DNA of 64,000 bases, taken from positions 1,364,001-1,428,000 of the forward strand of contig CAVPZC010000001.1 in assembly GCA_963710175.1 (NCBI GenBank), given 5' to 3'. Made by a program: the position numbers and the translations under genes. The stretch comes from Phormidesmis sp963710175. GTDB lineage: Bacteria; Cyanobacteriota; Cyanobacteriia; Phormidesmidales; Phormidesmidaceae. The notes below the pieces were generated by a model. That model was given only the letters and a program-made list of their open reading frames with translations. It was not told the DNA's origin and ran no database searches. Of this stretch, positions 42,512 through 50,674 are shown piece after piece (the stretch's first letter is position 1; each line of letters opens with the position of its first letter).

Positions 42512-43555
42512 ATGACACCACGATTCCTATCGCGATCGCTATCCTCAGCCGGTTTTGCTCTTGCCATTCCTTTGCTGGCACTGAGTGCCTGCACCTCTTC
42601 TACCCCTACCGCTACCGATACAACCTCAGAAACCACCGAAGCGGCTTCAGACTCTGAACCGGTGAAGATGGCGCTGGTACTCAGCGGCTCGTCCAATGAC
42701 CAATCGTGGGATCAAGCTGCCTTTGAAGCGGGCGAGGAGCTGAAGGGCGAGGGCGTAGAGGTCGCGGTTTCGGAAGCAGTCGATCCGGCAAACGCAGCTG
42801 GGGTGCTGCGGCAGTACGCCTCAGAAGGTTACAGCCTGATTGTGGCGCACTCCTTTAGCTATCAGGATGCGGTCTTTGAAGTCGCTCAGGAGTTCCCAGA
42901 TGTAAACTTTGCCTGGGCGGGTGGCATTGACGGCACAGCAGAGAACGTGGCCGATTACGATCAGCCTTTTTACCAGGGGGCTTACTTAGTGGGCCTAGTG
43001 GCGGCTGAGCTGAGCAAAACCGGTCAGCTGGGGGCACTTTACGGCTTTGATATTCCGGCCTGCCACGCGATGGGTGAAGCAATGCTAGCCGGTGCTAAAT
43101 CGGTGCGGCCCGATGTGACACTGGTCAGCACAGCGGTCGGCGACTGGTACGATGTGGCCAAAGCCAAAGAAGCCGCCCTCTCTCAGGCGGAGACCGGTGT
43201 CGACTACTGGATTGGCTGCGGTCAGGGGCCAACGCTCGGCGAGATTGAAGCGGCTAAAGAGGTAGACGGCTATGCGACTAGCTACGTGGGCGATATGTCA
43301 TCGCTGGGGCCAGATGTCGTTGCCGCCAATCTGATTTGGAATATGGAGCCATTGTTTAAAGAAATGCTGGGTGACACAGCAGGCGATACCTTTGCCGATA
43401 AGTACTATCAGCTCGGTGTGCCGGACGATGTGATCACAGTAGAGGTGAATCCTGAGTTTGAATCGCAGGTCGGTGAGGCCACGCTGAGCCAGGTGAAGGA
43501 AACTGAAGCGGGCATTGCCAGTGGTAAAGTCGAAGTGCCCTTTGTGCCTGAGTAG
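42512..43555 (+). CDS. BMP family ABC transporter substrate-binding lipoprotein (NupN/BmpA-like)
   Basis: 347 residues. Signal peptide with lipobox ALSAC. The Bmp/PnrA fold is shown by VKMALVLSGSSNDQSWDQAAFEAGEELK, VAHSFSYQDAVFEVAQEFPDVNFAWAGG and DIPACHAMGEAMLAGAKSVRP. These proteins bind purine or pyrimidine nucleosides for uptake. The ATPase and first permease follow within 20 bp and with a 4-bp overlap, and a second permease gene expected in this operon is at 57030. Confidence 0.94.
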   Translation: MTPRFLSRSLSSAGFALAIPLLALSACTSSTPTATDTTSETTEAASDSEPVKMALVLSGSSNDQSWDQAAFEAGEELKGEGVEVAVSEAVDPANAAGVLRQYASEGYSLIVAHSFSYQDAVFEVAQEFPDVNFAWAGGIDGTAENVADYDQPFYQGAYLVGLVAAELSKTGQLGALYGFDIPACHAMGEAMLAGAKSVRPDVTLVSTAVGDWYDVAKAKEAALSQAETGVDYWIGCGQGPTLGEIEAAKEVDGYATSYVGDMSSLGPDVVAANLIWNMEPLFKEMLGDTAGDTFADKYYQLGVPDDVITVEVNPEFESQVGEATLSQVKETEAGIASGKVEVPFVPE

Positions 43556-43573
43556 GCTTGGACTGGTTGGGCC

Positions 43574-45094
43574 ATGCCATCTTCTCTGCCAGCTTCTGCC
43601 ATGCCCGATCTAGCCGTTAATATGCGGCAGATTTTCAAGCGGTTTCCAGGCGTCATTGCCAATCAGCAGGTCGATTTTGCGGTGCAGACGGGAGAAATTC
43701 ACGCGCTGCTCGGTGAAAATGGGGCGGGTAAAACTACCCTGATGAACATTCTCTGCGGGCTGTATGAGCCCGATGCCGGGGAGATTTATCTGCGGGGCCA
43801 GCGGGTGCAATTTGGCAGGCCTGCCGATGCGATCGCCGCTGGTATCAACATGGTGCATCAGCACTTCATGCTGGTGGAGCGCTTTACGGTAGCTGAAAAT
43901 ATTGTCCTGGGGCAAACCCGAGGACTGCGGCGAGAAAACCCGAAAAAGCTGCATCAGCGCCTGTTCGCGCTAGCTGAACGCTATCACTTGGAGCTAGACC
44001 CGGCCATGCCCGTCTGGCAGCTTTCGGTGGGGCAGCAGCAGCGGGTAGAAATTCTCAAGGCGCTCTACCGGCAGGCGAAAGTGCTGATCTTAGATGAGCC
44101 TACAGCAGTGCTGACCCCTCAAGAAGCGCAGGGGCTGATGGTGATTTTGAAGCAGCTCGCCGCTCAGGGCACGGCGATTATCTTTATCAGCCACAAGCTG
44201 AATGAGGTGCTGGCGCTGTGCGATCGCGTCACCGTTTTGCGAGACGGCCAGTCGGTCGGGACAAGTGCGATCGCCAGTTGCACGGCCCAGCAGCTCGCCG
44301 AGCAGATGGTCGGTCGCGCTGTAGACTTGCAGCGTCCGGAGAGAGTTTCGGCTTCTGACAGTTCGCCGCGACTTCAGCTCAATCAGGTAACCGCGCCTGG
44401 CACCCACAGTCGGCCCGCTCTGCATCAAATGAGTTTGGCGGTGCGGCCTGGCGAAATTTTGGGCATCGCCGGGGTCGATGGCAACGGTCAACGCGAGCTA
44501 GAAGAGGTGGTGATCGGTCTGCGCCGGTTTGAAGGTGAGATTCACTGCGAGGGCACGCTGGCCCATATTCCTTCAGAGCGCTACAGTATGGGCCTGATTC
44601 GTTCATTCAGCGTGGCCGAAAACCTGCTGCTGAGAGACATTGCTCAACCCCCTTTTACGCGCTGGGGGTGGATTCGGCCCAGAGCGATCGCCCGCTACGC
44701 CAAAGATTTAGTAGAGCGCTACCTCATTCGCACGCCAACGCTGTCAACTCCCTGCGGTAGCTTATCGGGCGGCAATGCACAAAAAGTTGTGGTCGCTCGC
44801 GAACTGGCCCGCAAGCCCGACGTAATTTTGGCGGCGCAGCCCACCCGCGGGCTCGACATTGGCGCGATGGCATACGTCCACGCTCAGCTGATGGCGCAGC
44901 GAGACCAGGGCGCGGCAGTTTTGCTGATTTCAACTGAGCTAGACGAACTGCTGCGACTGAGTGATCGCATAGCCGTCCTTTACGAAGGCCAGATTGTCGG
45001 CCAAATGGACACAGCGACCGCCGACATTCAAACGCTGGGCCTGATGATGGCCGGTCAGCCGTTAGATCATCCCAAACAGGAGACGATTGTGTGA
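43574..45094 (+). CDS. nucleoside-type ABC transporter ATP-binding protein (NupO-like, two cassettes)
   Basis: 506 residues with two fused ATPase cassettes, as in RbsA/NupO. N-half: GENGAGKTTLMNILCG, signature LSVGQQQRVEILKALY, Walker B VLILDEPTAVLTP. The C-half has a degenerate P-loop (GVDGNGQRELEE) but signature LSGGNAQKVVVARELAR and a Walker B-like VILAAQPTRGLDIG. The asymmetry is normal for this class. An internal ATG at 43601 is an alternative start. It overlaps the permease gene by 4 bp (GTGTGA). Confidence 0.95.
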   Translation: MPSSLPASAMPDLAVNMRQIFKRFPGVIANQQVDFAVQTGEIHALLGENGAGKTTLMNILCGLYEPDAGEIYLRGQRVQFGRPADAIAAGINMVHQHFMLVERFTVAENIVLGQTRGLRRENPKKLHQRLFALAERYHLELDPAMPVWQLSVGQQQRVEILKALYRQAKVLILDEPTAVLTPQEAQGLMVILKQLAAQGTAIIFISHKLNEVLALCDRVTVLRDGQSVGTSAIASCTAQQLAEQMVGRAVDLQRPERVSASDSSPRLQLNQVTAPGTHSRPALHQMSLAVRPGEILGIAGVDGNGQRELEEVVIGLRRFEGEIHCEGTLAHIPSERYSMGLIRSFSVAENLLLRDIAQPPFTRWGWIRPRAIARYAKDLVERYLIRTPTLSTPCGSLSGGNAQKVVVARELARKPDVILAAQPTRGLDIGAMAYVHAQLMAQRDQGAAVLLISTELDELLRLSDRIAVLYEGQIVGQMDTATADIQTLGLMMAGQPLDHPKQETIV

Positions 45095-46134
45095 CTGTTC
45101 AAGCCGCCCCTTCTCAGTCAAAACGGTCTCTCAAAGTGTTAGCGCCGCTGATTGGCGTCCTGTTGGCGCTCATCGTCAGCGGTTTGTTGATTGCCCTAGC
45201 CGGTGTGAACCCAATTGAGGCTTACAGCAAGCTGGTGACCGGGGCGTTTGGCGGGCCTCGTCAGATCACTGAAGTGATTCTTAAAGCCGCGCCGATTTTG
45301 ATTATCGCGCTGGGGCTAGCGGTTGCGTTTCAGGCCCGGGTTTGGAATATTGGCGCAGAGGGTCAGTACCATTTGGGGGCGCTGTTTGGTGGGGCGATCG
45401 CGCTCACCTTTCCAAATTTACCGAGCGTCGTCCTCATCCCTTTAATGCTGATAGCTGGAACGCTGGGCGGACTCCTCTGGAGTGCGCTGGCCGGACTGCT
45501 GCACCTCAAACGAGGGGTGAACCTGATTATCTGCACTCTAATGCTCAACTACATCGGCATTTTACTGGTGCAGTACGCGGCGCGTGTCCCGCTGCGCGAT
45601 GACGGCGGATTTTTGCCGGAGTCAGCTCGCTTTGTCGCTGCTGCTCAAATGCCCCGGCTGTTTGGCAGTCGGCTTCATATTGGCGTGCTGATTGCCCTGC
45701 TGTTAGTGGGCGCTATCTACATTTTGCTGTGGCGTACTCCTCTGGGCTTTCAGCTGCGAGCAGTCGGGGCTAATCTCAGCGTGGCTCGTACGGTCGGTAT
45801 CGACACTAGCCAACGCATTCTTACAGCGTTGCTGATCAGCGGTGCACTAGCTGGTCTGGCCGGTGTGGTTGAGGTCAGCTACACCTACACCCGGCTTAAG
45901 CAAAGCGTCTCTGACGGCTACGGCTTTACCGGCATTTTGGTGGCGCTGCTGGGCCAGATGCATCCGGTGGGCGTGCTAGTCGCTGCGATTTTGTTTGCGG
46001 CGCTGATGATGGGGGCTCAGGCATTAAATATTTCATTGCAGGTGCCTGTAGCGGTGGCGGGCGTATTACAGGCGCTGCTGGTGTTGGGGGTGTTGGCAGG
46101 GAGTGCGATCGCTCAAAAAGAATCTTCTGGTTAA
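45091..46134 (+). CDS. nucleoside-type ABC transporter permease (NupP-like)
   Basis: 347 residues, about eight to ten transmembrane helices, start GTG at 45091 overlapping the ATPase stop. Family blocks: GVNPIEAYSKLVTGAFGG, FQARVWNIGAEGQYHLGALFGG, LKRGVNLIICTLMLNYIGILLVQY and LRAVGANLSVARTVGIDTS. It is one half of a heterodimeric channel; the other permease would be expected to start within a few bases but lies 10.9 kb away at 57030. Confidence 0.95.
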   Translation: MTVQAAPSQSKRSLKVLAPLIGVLLALIVSGLLIALAGVNPIEAYSKLVTGAFGGPRQITEVILKAAPILIIALGLAVAFQARVWNIGAEGQYHLGALFGGAIALTFPNLPSVVLIPLMLIAGTLGGLLWSALAGLLHLKRGVNLIICTLMLNYIGILLVQYAARVPLRDDGGFLPESARFVAAAQMPRLFGSRLHIGVLIALLLVGAIYILLWRTPLGFQLRAVGANLSVARTVGIDTSQRILTALLISGALAGLAGVVEVSYTYTRLKQSVSDGYGFTGILVALLGQMHPVGVLVAAILFAALMMGAQALNISLQVPVAVAGVLQALLVLGVLAGSAIAQKESSG

Positions 46135-46248
46135 ACTGTTCAAAATCCGAGACCAGCTTTGTTCAAATAAAGCTGTCTGCTAGCGGCGAATAGCGCTTTC
46201 CGATGTTGTTCAGGATTAAAGGAACAGACCCAAACGAATCTATATTAG

Positions 46249-46392
46249 GATGCCGAAGAAGCGCAAGAACAGATTGCCTTTGCCGATGTGATTTTGCTGA
46301 ATAAAACTGACTTGGTGAGTGAGGTAGACCTTACTGAATTAGAAAATCGGATTCGGCGGATGAATGCGATCGCTAAAGTGTATCGCACTTAA
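46249..46392 (+). pseudogene. fragment of a CobW/COG0523 GTPase
   Basis: Forty-seven codons read DAEEAQEQIAFADVILLNKTD and LVSEVDLTELENRIRRMNAIAKV, the G4 region (NKTD, guanine recognition) and following helix of CobW-type GTPases, ending in TAA at 46390. Nothing resembling the P-loop half is upstream (a stop precedes the fragment) and the C-terminal half is absent. An intact CobW-like gene is at 53389, but its equivalent segment differs (SDVILLNKADLVTAEQ), so this is a remnant of a second, related gene. Confidence 0.75.
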
Positions 46393-46504
46393 AACGCTTG
46401 TCCGGAAGTCACTTGGCAGCAACGGAAAGAGCTTGACTTATCTTGGGCAACATTCCGAAGGAGTGGCTTTGCCATTGCACAAGAGGGTAGGATAACAAGA
46501 AGCA

Positions 46505-47830
46505 CTAAGACGATCTAATCGATCTTAAAGTGTCACCCTGCGCTGAACCATACCTTGATTTTATTAGGGCTGGAACAATGCGATCACTCGCCAGCTTCCC
46601 CCCAAACAAGTTCCTTGCTACTGGCCCGACCCGCAAAGCCGCCCAAGGCCCCATTAAAAACAGCTCGCATCCCGGCCAGCGCAGGTGCTTGTCCAGCACG
46701 GGCAAGCCATTGACCGTTTGAGCCGGATACTGCTTTGAGATCTCTCTTAAAAGCGGATGCGCTGTAATATCGAGCTGCGTTCCGGTTGCGAGCCAGATCC
46801 GATGAATTCGCTGATGGGTAAAACAATCATGCACAGTAGGATTGTTGCAACGTACCTGCCAGGCGTCTTCTTTCCAGATCGCCTCTGCCACCTCACACCG
46901 TTCATACAGCGTCACTTTACCTTCTCTAGAAAGCCTTCGCAATCGCGTCAACATTTCAGGCGTCAGCGATCCACCATTGCGCGCCTGCCGGATCATTTGC
47001 GATCGCTTTTCCCACTCTAACTCAGCGTCAAACGCCTTTAAACATTTTGGCCCTAGCCAACCCGGATCGGCATCAAAAATCTTTTCTTGAAATGTCCGCC
47101 GCCCCATCAGCAGCACCCGCGCCCCCCGTTTAACCGCGCCGATGGCTAAATGGCCGCTGGTCAGCCCACCGCCAACAATCAAAATCGTCTCTCCGGTCAG
47201 GGTGGGCAAAGTGGGTAAATCCACCGCTTGAGCATGGCAAAGTCGCTCAGACGGGTAGCCAGCGATCTGCTGAGCCCAGGCAGGTAGGTGAGGGGCTGCG
47301 CTTCCCGTCGCCAACACCACGCGACGGGCGCTGAACGCTTTGCCATCGCTGAGGGTGAGCCGAAACCGTTTGCCCCGATGCGTTAATCCAACGACTTGGG
47401 CTTGAGTCACGCGATCGCGCAAATGCCAGCGGTCGATCACCGTTTCACAAAACTCTCGAAACAGCTTGCTCCCCGGTCGGTTGTACGGGTTAAACAGTTC
47501 ATCGTTCCGCCGCTCTGCGAAGCTCAGCAGGGTGTGAGGATTACAGTCAGGATGATGCACCGCTGGAGAGCGCAGATGCGGAATTTCTTGGGCGGCAAAC
47601 TGCTGATGCCACTGCGCTAGCCAACTGCCGCTGGGGTCAAATACTTGAAAGCCGGGTGAATGGCCAGCGCGGAGGCGATCGCGCATAGCCTTATGCTTTT
47701 GCAGCAAATGAGTCACCAGCGTCAGCGACTGCGGCCCCGCTCCGATAATGGCAATATCTGTCTGGTCTATTCGATCTACTGGATCTCTCCTGGGACTGCT
47801 CACGTCGCATTTCTCCATAGCGCCTCGCAA
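46505..47830 (-). CDS. FAD/NAD(P)-binding oxidoreductase (COG4529 / N-hydroxylase-like)
   Basis: About 441 residues; the exact start is uncertain (ATG 47830 or 47818). FAD-binding motif IAIIGAGPQSLTLVTHLL near the N-terminus, a second dinucleotide motif ILIVGGGLTSGHLAIGA for NADPH, and ATG motifs VVLATGSAAPHLP and IWLATGTQLD. The layout recalls flavin-dependent N-monooxygenases and the NAD_binding_9 family. It is flanked by a CobW fragment and a WD40 fragment, both in the opposite direction, as if inserted between them. Whether it serves metal homeostasis is unknown. Confidence 0.8.
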   Translation of the reverse strand: MRGAMEKCDVSSPRRDPVDRIDQTDIAIIGAGPQSLTLVTHLLQKHKAMRDRLRAGHSPGFQVFDPSGSWLAQWHQQFAAQEIPHLRSPAVHHPDCNPHTLLSFAERRNDELFNPYNRPGSKLFREFCETVIDRWHLRDRVTQAQVVGLTHRGKRFRLTLSDGKAFSARRVVLATGSAAPHLPAWAQQIAGYPSERLCHAQAVDLPTLPTLTGETILIVGGGLTSGHLAIGAVKRGARVLLMGRRTFQEKIFDADPGWLGPKCLKAFDAELEWEKRSQMIRQARNGGSLTPEMLTRLRRLSREGKVTLYERCEVAEAIWKEDAWQVRCNNPTVHDCFTHQRIHRIWLATGTQLDITAHPLLREISKQYPAQTVNGLPVLDKHLRWPGCELFLMGPWAALRVGPVARNLFGGKLASDRIVPALIKSRYGSAQGDTLRSIRSS

Positions 47831-48032
47831 ATTGCCTCAAAAACTGGCCTTTCAATTTGGAACTTCTCTGCTGGCCTCCACCGCTGAAGATGGTCGGGTG
47901 ATTCTCTGGCACAAAGCCAAACAGTTGGGTCAAATTTTAGAGGGAACTCCTCAAGGCTTTTCTGAGCCGGCTTGGAACCGGCAAGGCACGTTGCTCGCAG
48001 CAGGCGGAGCGCAAGGGGAATGGCTAATCTAG
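47817..48032 (+). pseudogene. C-terminal fragment of a WD40-repeat protein
   Basis: The frame reads LAFQFGTSLLASTAEDGRVI followed by LWHKAKQLGQILEG and PAWNRQGTLLAAGGAQGEWLI. G-T-S-L-L-A-S-T-A-E-D-G-R-V-I-L-W is one WD repeat and the next is the final blade, ending at a stop at 48030. Only about 70 residues remain, with no upstream blades; the 5' side abuts the start of the opposing oxidoreductase gene. WD40 and CobW genes occur together in zinc loci of some cyanobacteria (from memory), which fits the CobW fragment on the other flank. Confidence 0.7.
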
Positions 48033-48105
48033 GCGCAAAGTCAGCGCGGCAGAGGCTTTCGCTAAAGAGAGACCGCCCAAATCAGACTTCTCTTATTTCA
48101 TGCGC

Positions 48106-49242
48106 CTACTGCAAAAATGCCTGAGCTGCTGCCTCGTCACAGGTGCCCCCCAACCCACTGACAATCGTGCAGGTATTCGTCATTAACATCCCCTGGTAGC
48201 TAGCTGCTGGAGTCCCTGCTTCGCCCAAACCATCGGCATAAATCGGATTTTCTGACACCTTGATATCAGATTCTGTAGAAACGGCTTCAATCAGACCCGG
48301 ATTGCTAGTAGACTCAACAAAAATTCTGGATACGCCGCTGGCCTTAACTACCTTAGTGAGTTCGCGAATATCTGCCGCTGAAGGGCGAGCTTCTGTGCTG
48401 AAGCTGTCGAGCGCAGGCTCAATGGTAATGCCATAAGCATTGGCATAATAGCCCAGGGCATCGTGAGTGCTGATAAGCACGCGCTGAGATTCGGGCACGG
48501 TATCCACCTGGCTCTGAATCCAAGTATCCATCTGCTCAAGCTGAGCAATTAGGGCTTCGGCGTTGGTCTCATACAGGTCGGCATTATCAGGAGATACTTC
48601 CGTAAGCTGCGTTTGAATTTCTTTTACCATCGCTACGCCGTTTTCAGCATCGTGCCAAACGTGAGGGTCAGGCTCCATTTCGGCTTCCCCTTCAGCATGT
48701 GCTTCTCCATGATCGTGTTCTTCTCCCTCAGCATGTGCTTCGCCATGATCGTGGTGCTCTCCCTCAGCATGTTCTTCCCCTTCATGATCGTGTTCTTCTC
48801 CCTCAGCATGTTCTCCGCCATGATCATGGTGCTCTCCCATCAGCGGTTCGCTCACCGAAACTTCTGAAACGGCCACTTTAGGGGCAGGCGTGTCAGTGGC
48901 TTCAACCATGTTAATAATTCCAGGCTCAAACTCGTAGCCGCCGTATAGCACCAAGTCAGCTTCTTCAATTGCCCGACGGTCAGAGGGGGTGGCGCTATAG
49001 ACGTGAGGATCTTCACCGGCACCAATTAAGCAGGTCAACTCCACGGTGGTTTGAGCGATCTGCTCGGTCAAATCGCAGAGCACGCTGTAGCTTGCTACGA
49101 CCTGAGCCTTGGGCTGGGTGCCAGTTTGCTTGTCGCTAGCGGGCTCACTGCCCGGTTGACTGCCGGTTTGAGTACAGCCCACAGCAGTCAGAGTGAGTGA
49201 AAGCGCAGTTAGCTTGGAAAGGATACGAAAGGATCGGTTCAT
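48106..49242 (-). CDS. znuA: zinc ABC transporter substrate-binding lipoprotein
   Basis: 378 residues. Signal peptide with a lipobox-like AVGC. Metal ligands are expected from His in GAGEDPHVYSATPSD, the His in DPHVWHD, the His in STHDALGYYANAYGI and Asp near the C-terminus (ENPIYADGLGE). Between the first two lies a His/Asp/Glu-rich loop (about residues 134-195) made of repeated EHDH, HHDHG and HAEGE units, characteristic of zinc-specific ZnuA. A Zur-type palindrome lies 12-26 bp before the start codon. The znuB and znuC genes are close but separately placed. Confidence 0.96.
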   Translation of the reverse strand: MNRSFRILSKLTALSLTLTAVGCTQTGSQPGSEPASDKQTGTQPKAQVVASYSVLCDLTEQIAQTTVELTCLIGAGEDPHVYSATPSDRRAIEEADLVLYGGYEFEPGIINMVEATDTPAPKVAVSEVSVSEPLMGEHHDHGGEHAEGEEHDHEGEEHAEGEHHDHGEAHAEGEEHDHGEAHAEGEAEMEPDPHVWHDAENGVAMVKEIQTQLTEVSPDNADLYETNAEALIAQLEQMDTWIQSQVDTVPESQRVLISTHDALGYYANAYGITIEPALDSFSTEARPSAADIRELTKVVKASGVSRIFVESTSNPGLIEAVSTESDIKVSENPIYADGLGEAGTPAASYQGMLMTNTCTIVSGLGGTCDEAAAQAFLQ

Positions 49243-49254
49243 GACACTACATTT

Positions 49255-49269
49255 TGATAATGATTATCA
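49255..49269. promoter_or_regulatory. Zur-type operator upstream of znuA
   Basis: TGATAATGATTATCA is a perfect 7-1-7 palindrome matching the bacterial Zur/Fur-family pattern. It lies 13 bp before the znuA start codon and would block transcription when zinc is sufficient. It is also 114 bp upstream of the divergent arsR-like gene. Confidence 0.85.
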
Positions 49270-49382
49270 TTCCTAAAGATATACTATACTACGGGTGGCT
49301 ATAGCGGCTGTCAACTTCGAGTGGCGCTACTCAAGCAGTCTTTAACGAGGCAAAATGAAGGAACGCCCAAACACAACCCCTA

Positions 49383-49748
49383 ATGACCCAAGCAGAACCG
49401 CCCGATACTTGTTCAACTCGCTGCTTCGACACTGAGCGAGTGGAGCAGACCCTGGCGGATATGCTCAGCGATGACACTCTGGAAATTGCTCAAGTTCTCT
49501 TCAATGCTCTGGCTGACAAATCTCGTCTCAAAATTCTCTATGCCCTGGGCAACGGTCAAGAGCTCTGCGTTTGCGATATTTCAGTATTGCTCGGGGTCAA
49601 GGTTGCAACGGCTTCCCATCAGCTTAGAAAGCTGCGCGATCTCAAAATTTTGAAGCACCGTAACGAGGGCAAGCTGGTTTACTACTCTCTGCGAGACCCG
49701 CGCGTTAGTGACATCTTAAACTTTGCACTCAGACGGCTGATTGACTAG
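49383..49748 (+). CDS. ArsR/SmtB family metal-responsive repressor
   Basis: 121 residues, winged helix-turn-helix. The recognition helix region is VATASHQLRKLRDLKILKHRNEGKLVYYSL. Metal-binding Cys are at positions 10 and 14 (DTCSTRC) and 62 and 64 (ELCVCD), the alpha3N-type site seen in AztR, BxmR and ZiaR. The C-terminal alpha5 site is not complete: Asp is present in RDPRVSD but the His ligands are missing. It should sense excess Zn, Cd or Pb. The downstream efflux gene has an ArsR-type operator. Confidence 0.92.
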   Translation: MTQAEPPDTCSTRCFDTERVEQTLADMLSDDTLEIAQVLFNALADKSRLKILYALGNGQELCVCDISVLLGVKVATASHQLRKLRDLKILKHRNEGKLVYYSLRDPRVSDILNFALRRLID

Positions 49749-49853
49749 CGATCACCATGAACCATCTGCCTCAATCCATCTGCCTTAACCCCTATCGCGA
49801 CATCATTATCACGTTCATTTGAATATCATAGCGAATGTGGTAAGCTGCTATGT

Positions 49854-49877
49854 ACATTCAAATGATTGCTTGAATGT
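49854..49877. promoter_or_regulatory. ArsR/SmtB-type operator upstream of the efflux gene
   Basis: ACATTCAA (49854-49861), 8-nt spacer, TTGAATGT (49870-49877): a perfect 8-8-8 inverted repeat like the 12-2-12 operators bound by SmtB/ZiaR-family repressors. A related TTCATTTGAA sits at 49814-49823. The start codon at 49908 follows by 30 bp. The likely binder is the repressor encoded just upstream. Confidence 0.75.
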
Positions 49878-49907
49878 TTGAATAACTCGCTCAAAAGGAA
49901 ACTCGCG

Positions 49908-50525
49908 ATGGCTGACCACTGCTGTCAACACAAAGCCCAAGCCCTCGAAAAACTCAAAGGCCAGCAAAGCCGGGTGCTCTGGGTGGTATTGGCGGTTAAC
50001 GCGGTGATGTTTGGCGTAGAATTTAGCGCTGGTCTACGGGCTCAGTCACTGTCTCTGACGGGCGACTCCCTCGATATGTTAGGAGATGCGTTGGTTTACA
50101 GCAGCAGCCTCTATGTCATTCACAAAGGCCAAAGGGCACAGGCAAAATCTGCGCTGCTCAAAGGGGGCATTATGTTTCTCTCAGCGGTGGCTGTATTTGC
50201 TCGTGCCACCTACCAGATCTTTTGGGGCACCTTACCCGATGCGAGCATCATCAGCGGTATTGGCCTGTTAGCATTGGTGGCCAATCTCGTCTGTCTTCAT
50301 TTGTTGACACGCCACCGCAATGACAATATCAACATGACCTCTGTATGGCTTTGCTCCCGCAACGACATCATTGCGAACACGGCTGTTTTAACGGCGGCTG
50401 GCCTAATATTTTTAACCCACTCCCCCATTCCTGACATTGTCGTCGGCTTGTTTCTGACGATTGTCTTTGCCCAATCAGCCGGTCAAGTGCTCTCCCAATC
50501 GTGGCGAGCACTGCATCAGGTCTAG
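49908..50525 (+). CDS. cation diffusion facilitator-like metal efflux protein
   Basis: 205 residues from ATG 49908 (MADHCCQHKAQALEKLKGQQ), with AAGGAA as ribosome-binding site; the longer frame from 49866 begins inside the operator. About six helices in the CDF arrangement: NAVMFGVEFSAGLRAQSLSLTGDSLDMLGDAL (D-x-x-x-D pair for metal binding), CSRNDIIANTAVLTAAGL as the second pair region, and a C-terminal end without the usual cytoplasmic domain. An N-terminal CCQH motif could bind metal. Regulated in all likelihood by the upstream ArsR-type repressor. Confidence 0.88.
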   Translation: MADHCCQHKAQALEKLKGQQSRVLWVVLAVNAVMFGVEFSAGLRAQSLSLTGDSLDMLGDALVYSSSLYVIHKGQRAQAKSALLKGGIMFLSAVAVFARATYQIFWGTLPDASIISGIGLLALVANLVCLHLLTRHRNDNINMTSVWLCSRNDIIANTAVLTAAGLIFLTHSPIPDIVVGLFLTIVFAQSAGQVLSQSWRALHQV

Positions 50526-50604
50526 CGAGATTAATCTGGCAAAATTAATCTGGCAAAACTAACCTGGCAAAATTATAGAAATCGCTCGACTGGCTTTACA
50601 ATAA

Positions 50605-50619
50605 CGATAATCATTATGA
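50605..50619. promoter_or_regulatory. Zur-type operator upstream of znuB
   Basis: CGATAATCATTATGA, palindrome with one imperfect pair at the outer bases, about 56 bp before the znuB start codon. It shares GATAATCATTAT with the two sites in the znuC-cobW gap. Confidence 0.8.
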
Positions 50620-50674
50620 TAAATATCAAGACACATATCAAGACACATCCCGGCTACTGTCGAGATAGAGACTA

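Noticed and set aside
48613..48867. Plus-strand frames with Met/Phe/Ser-rich repeats opposite znuA
   Set aside because: They are the reverse complement of the His-rich loop repeats and show no independent coding signals.
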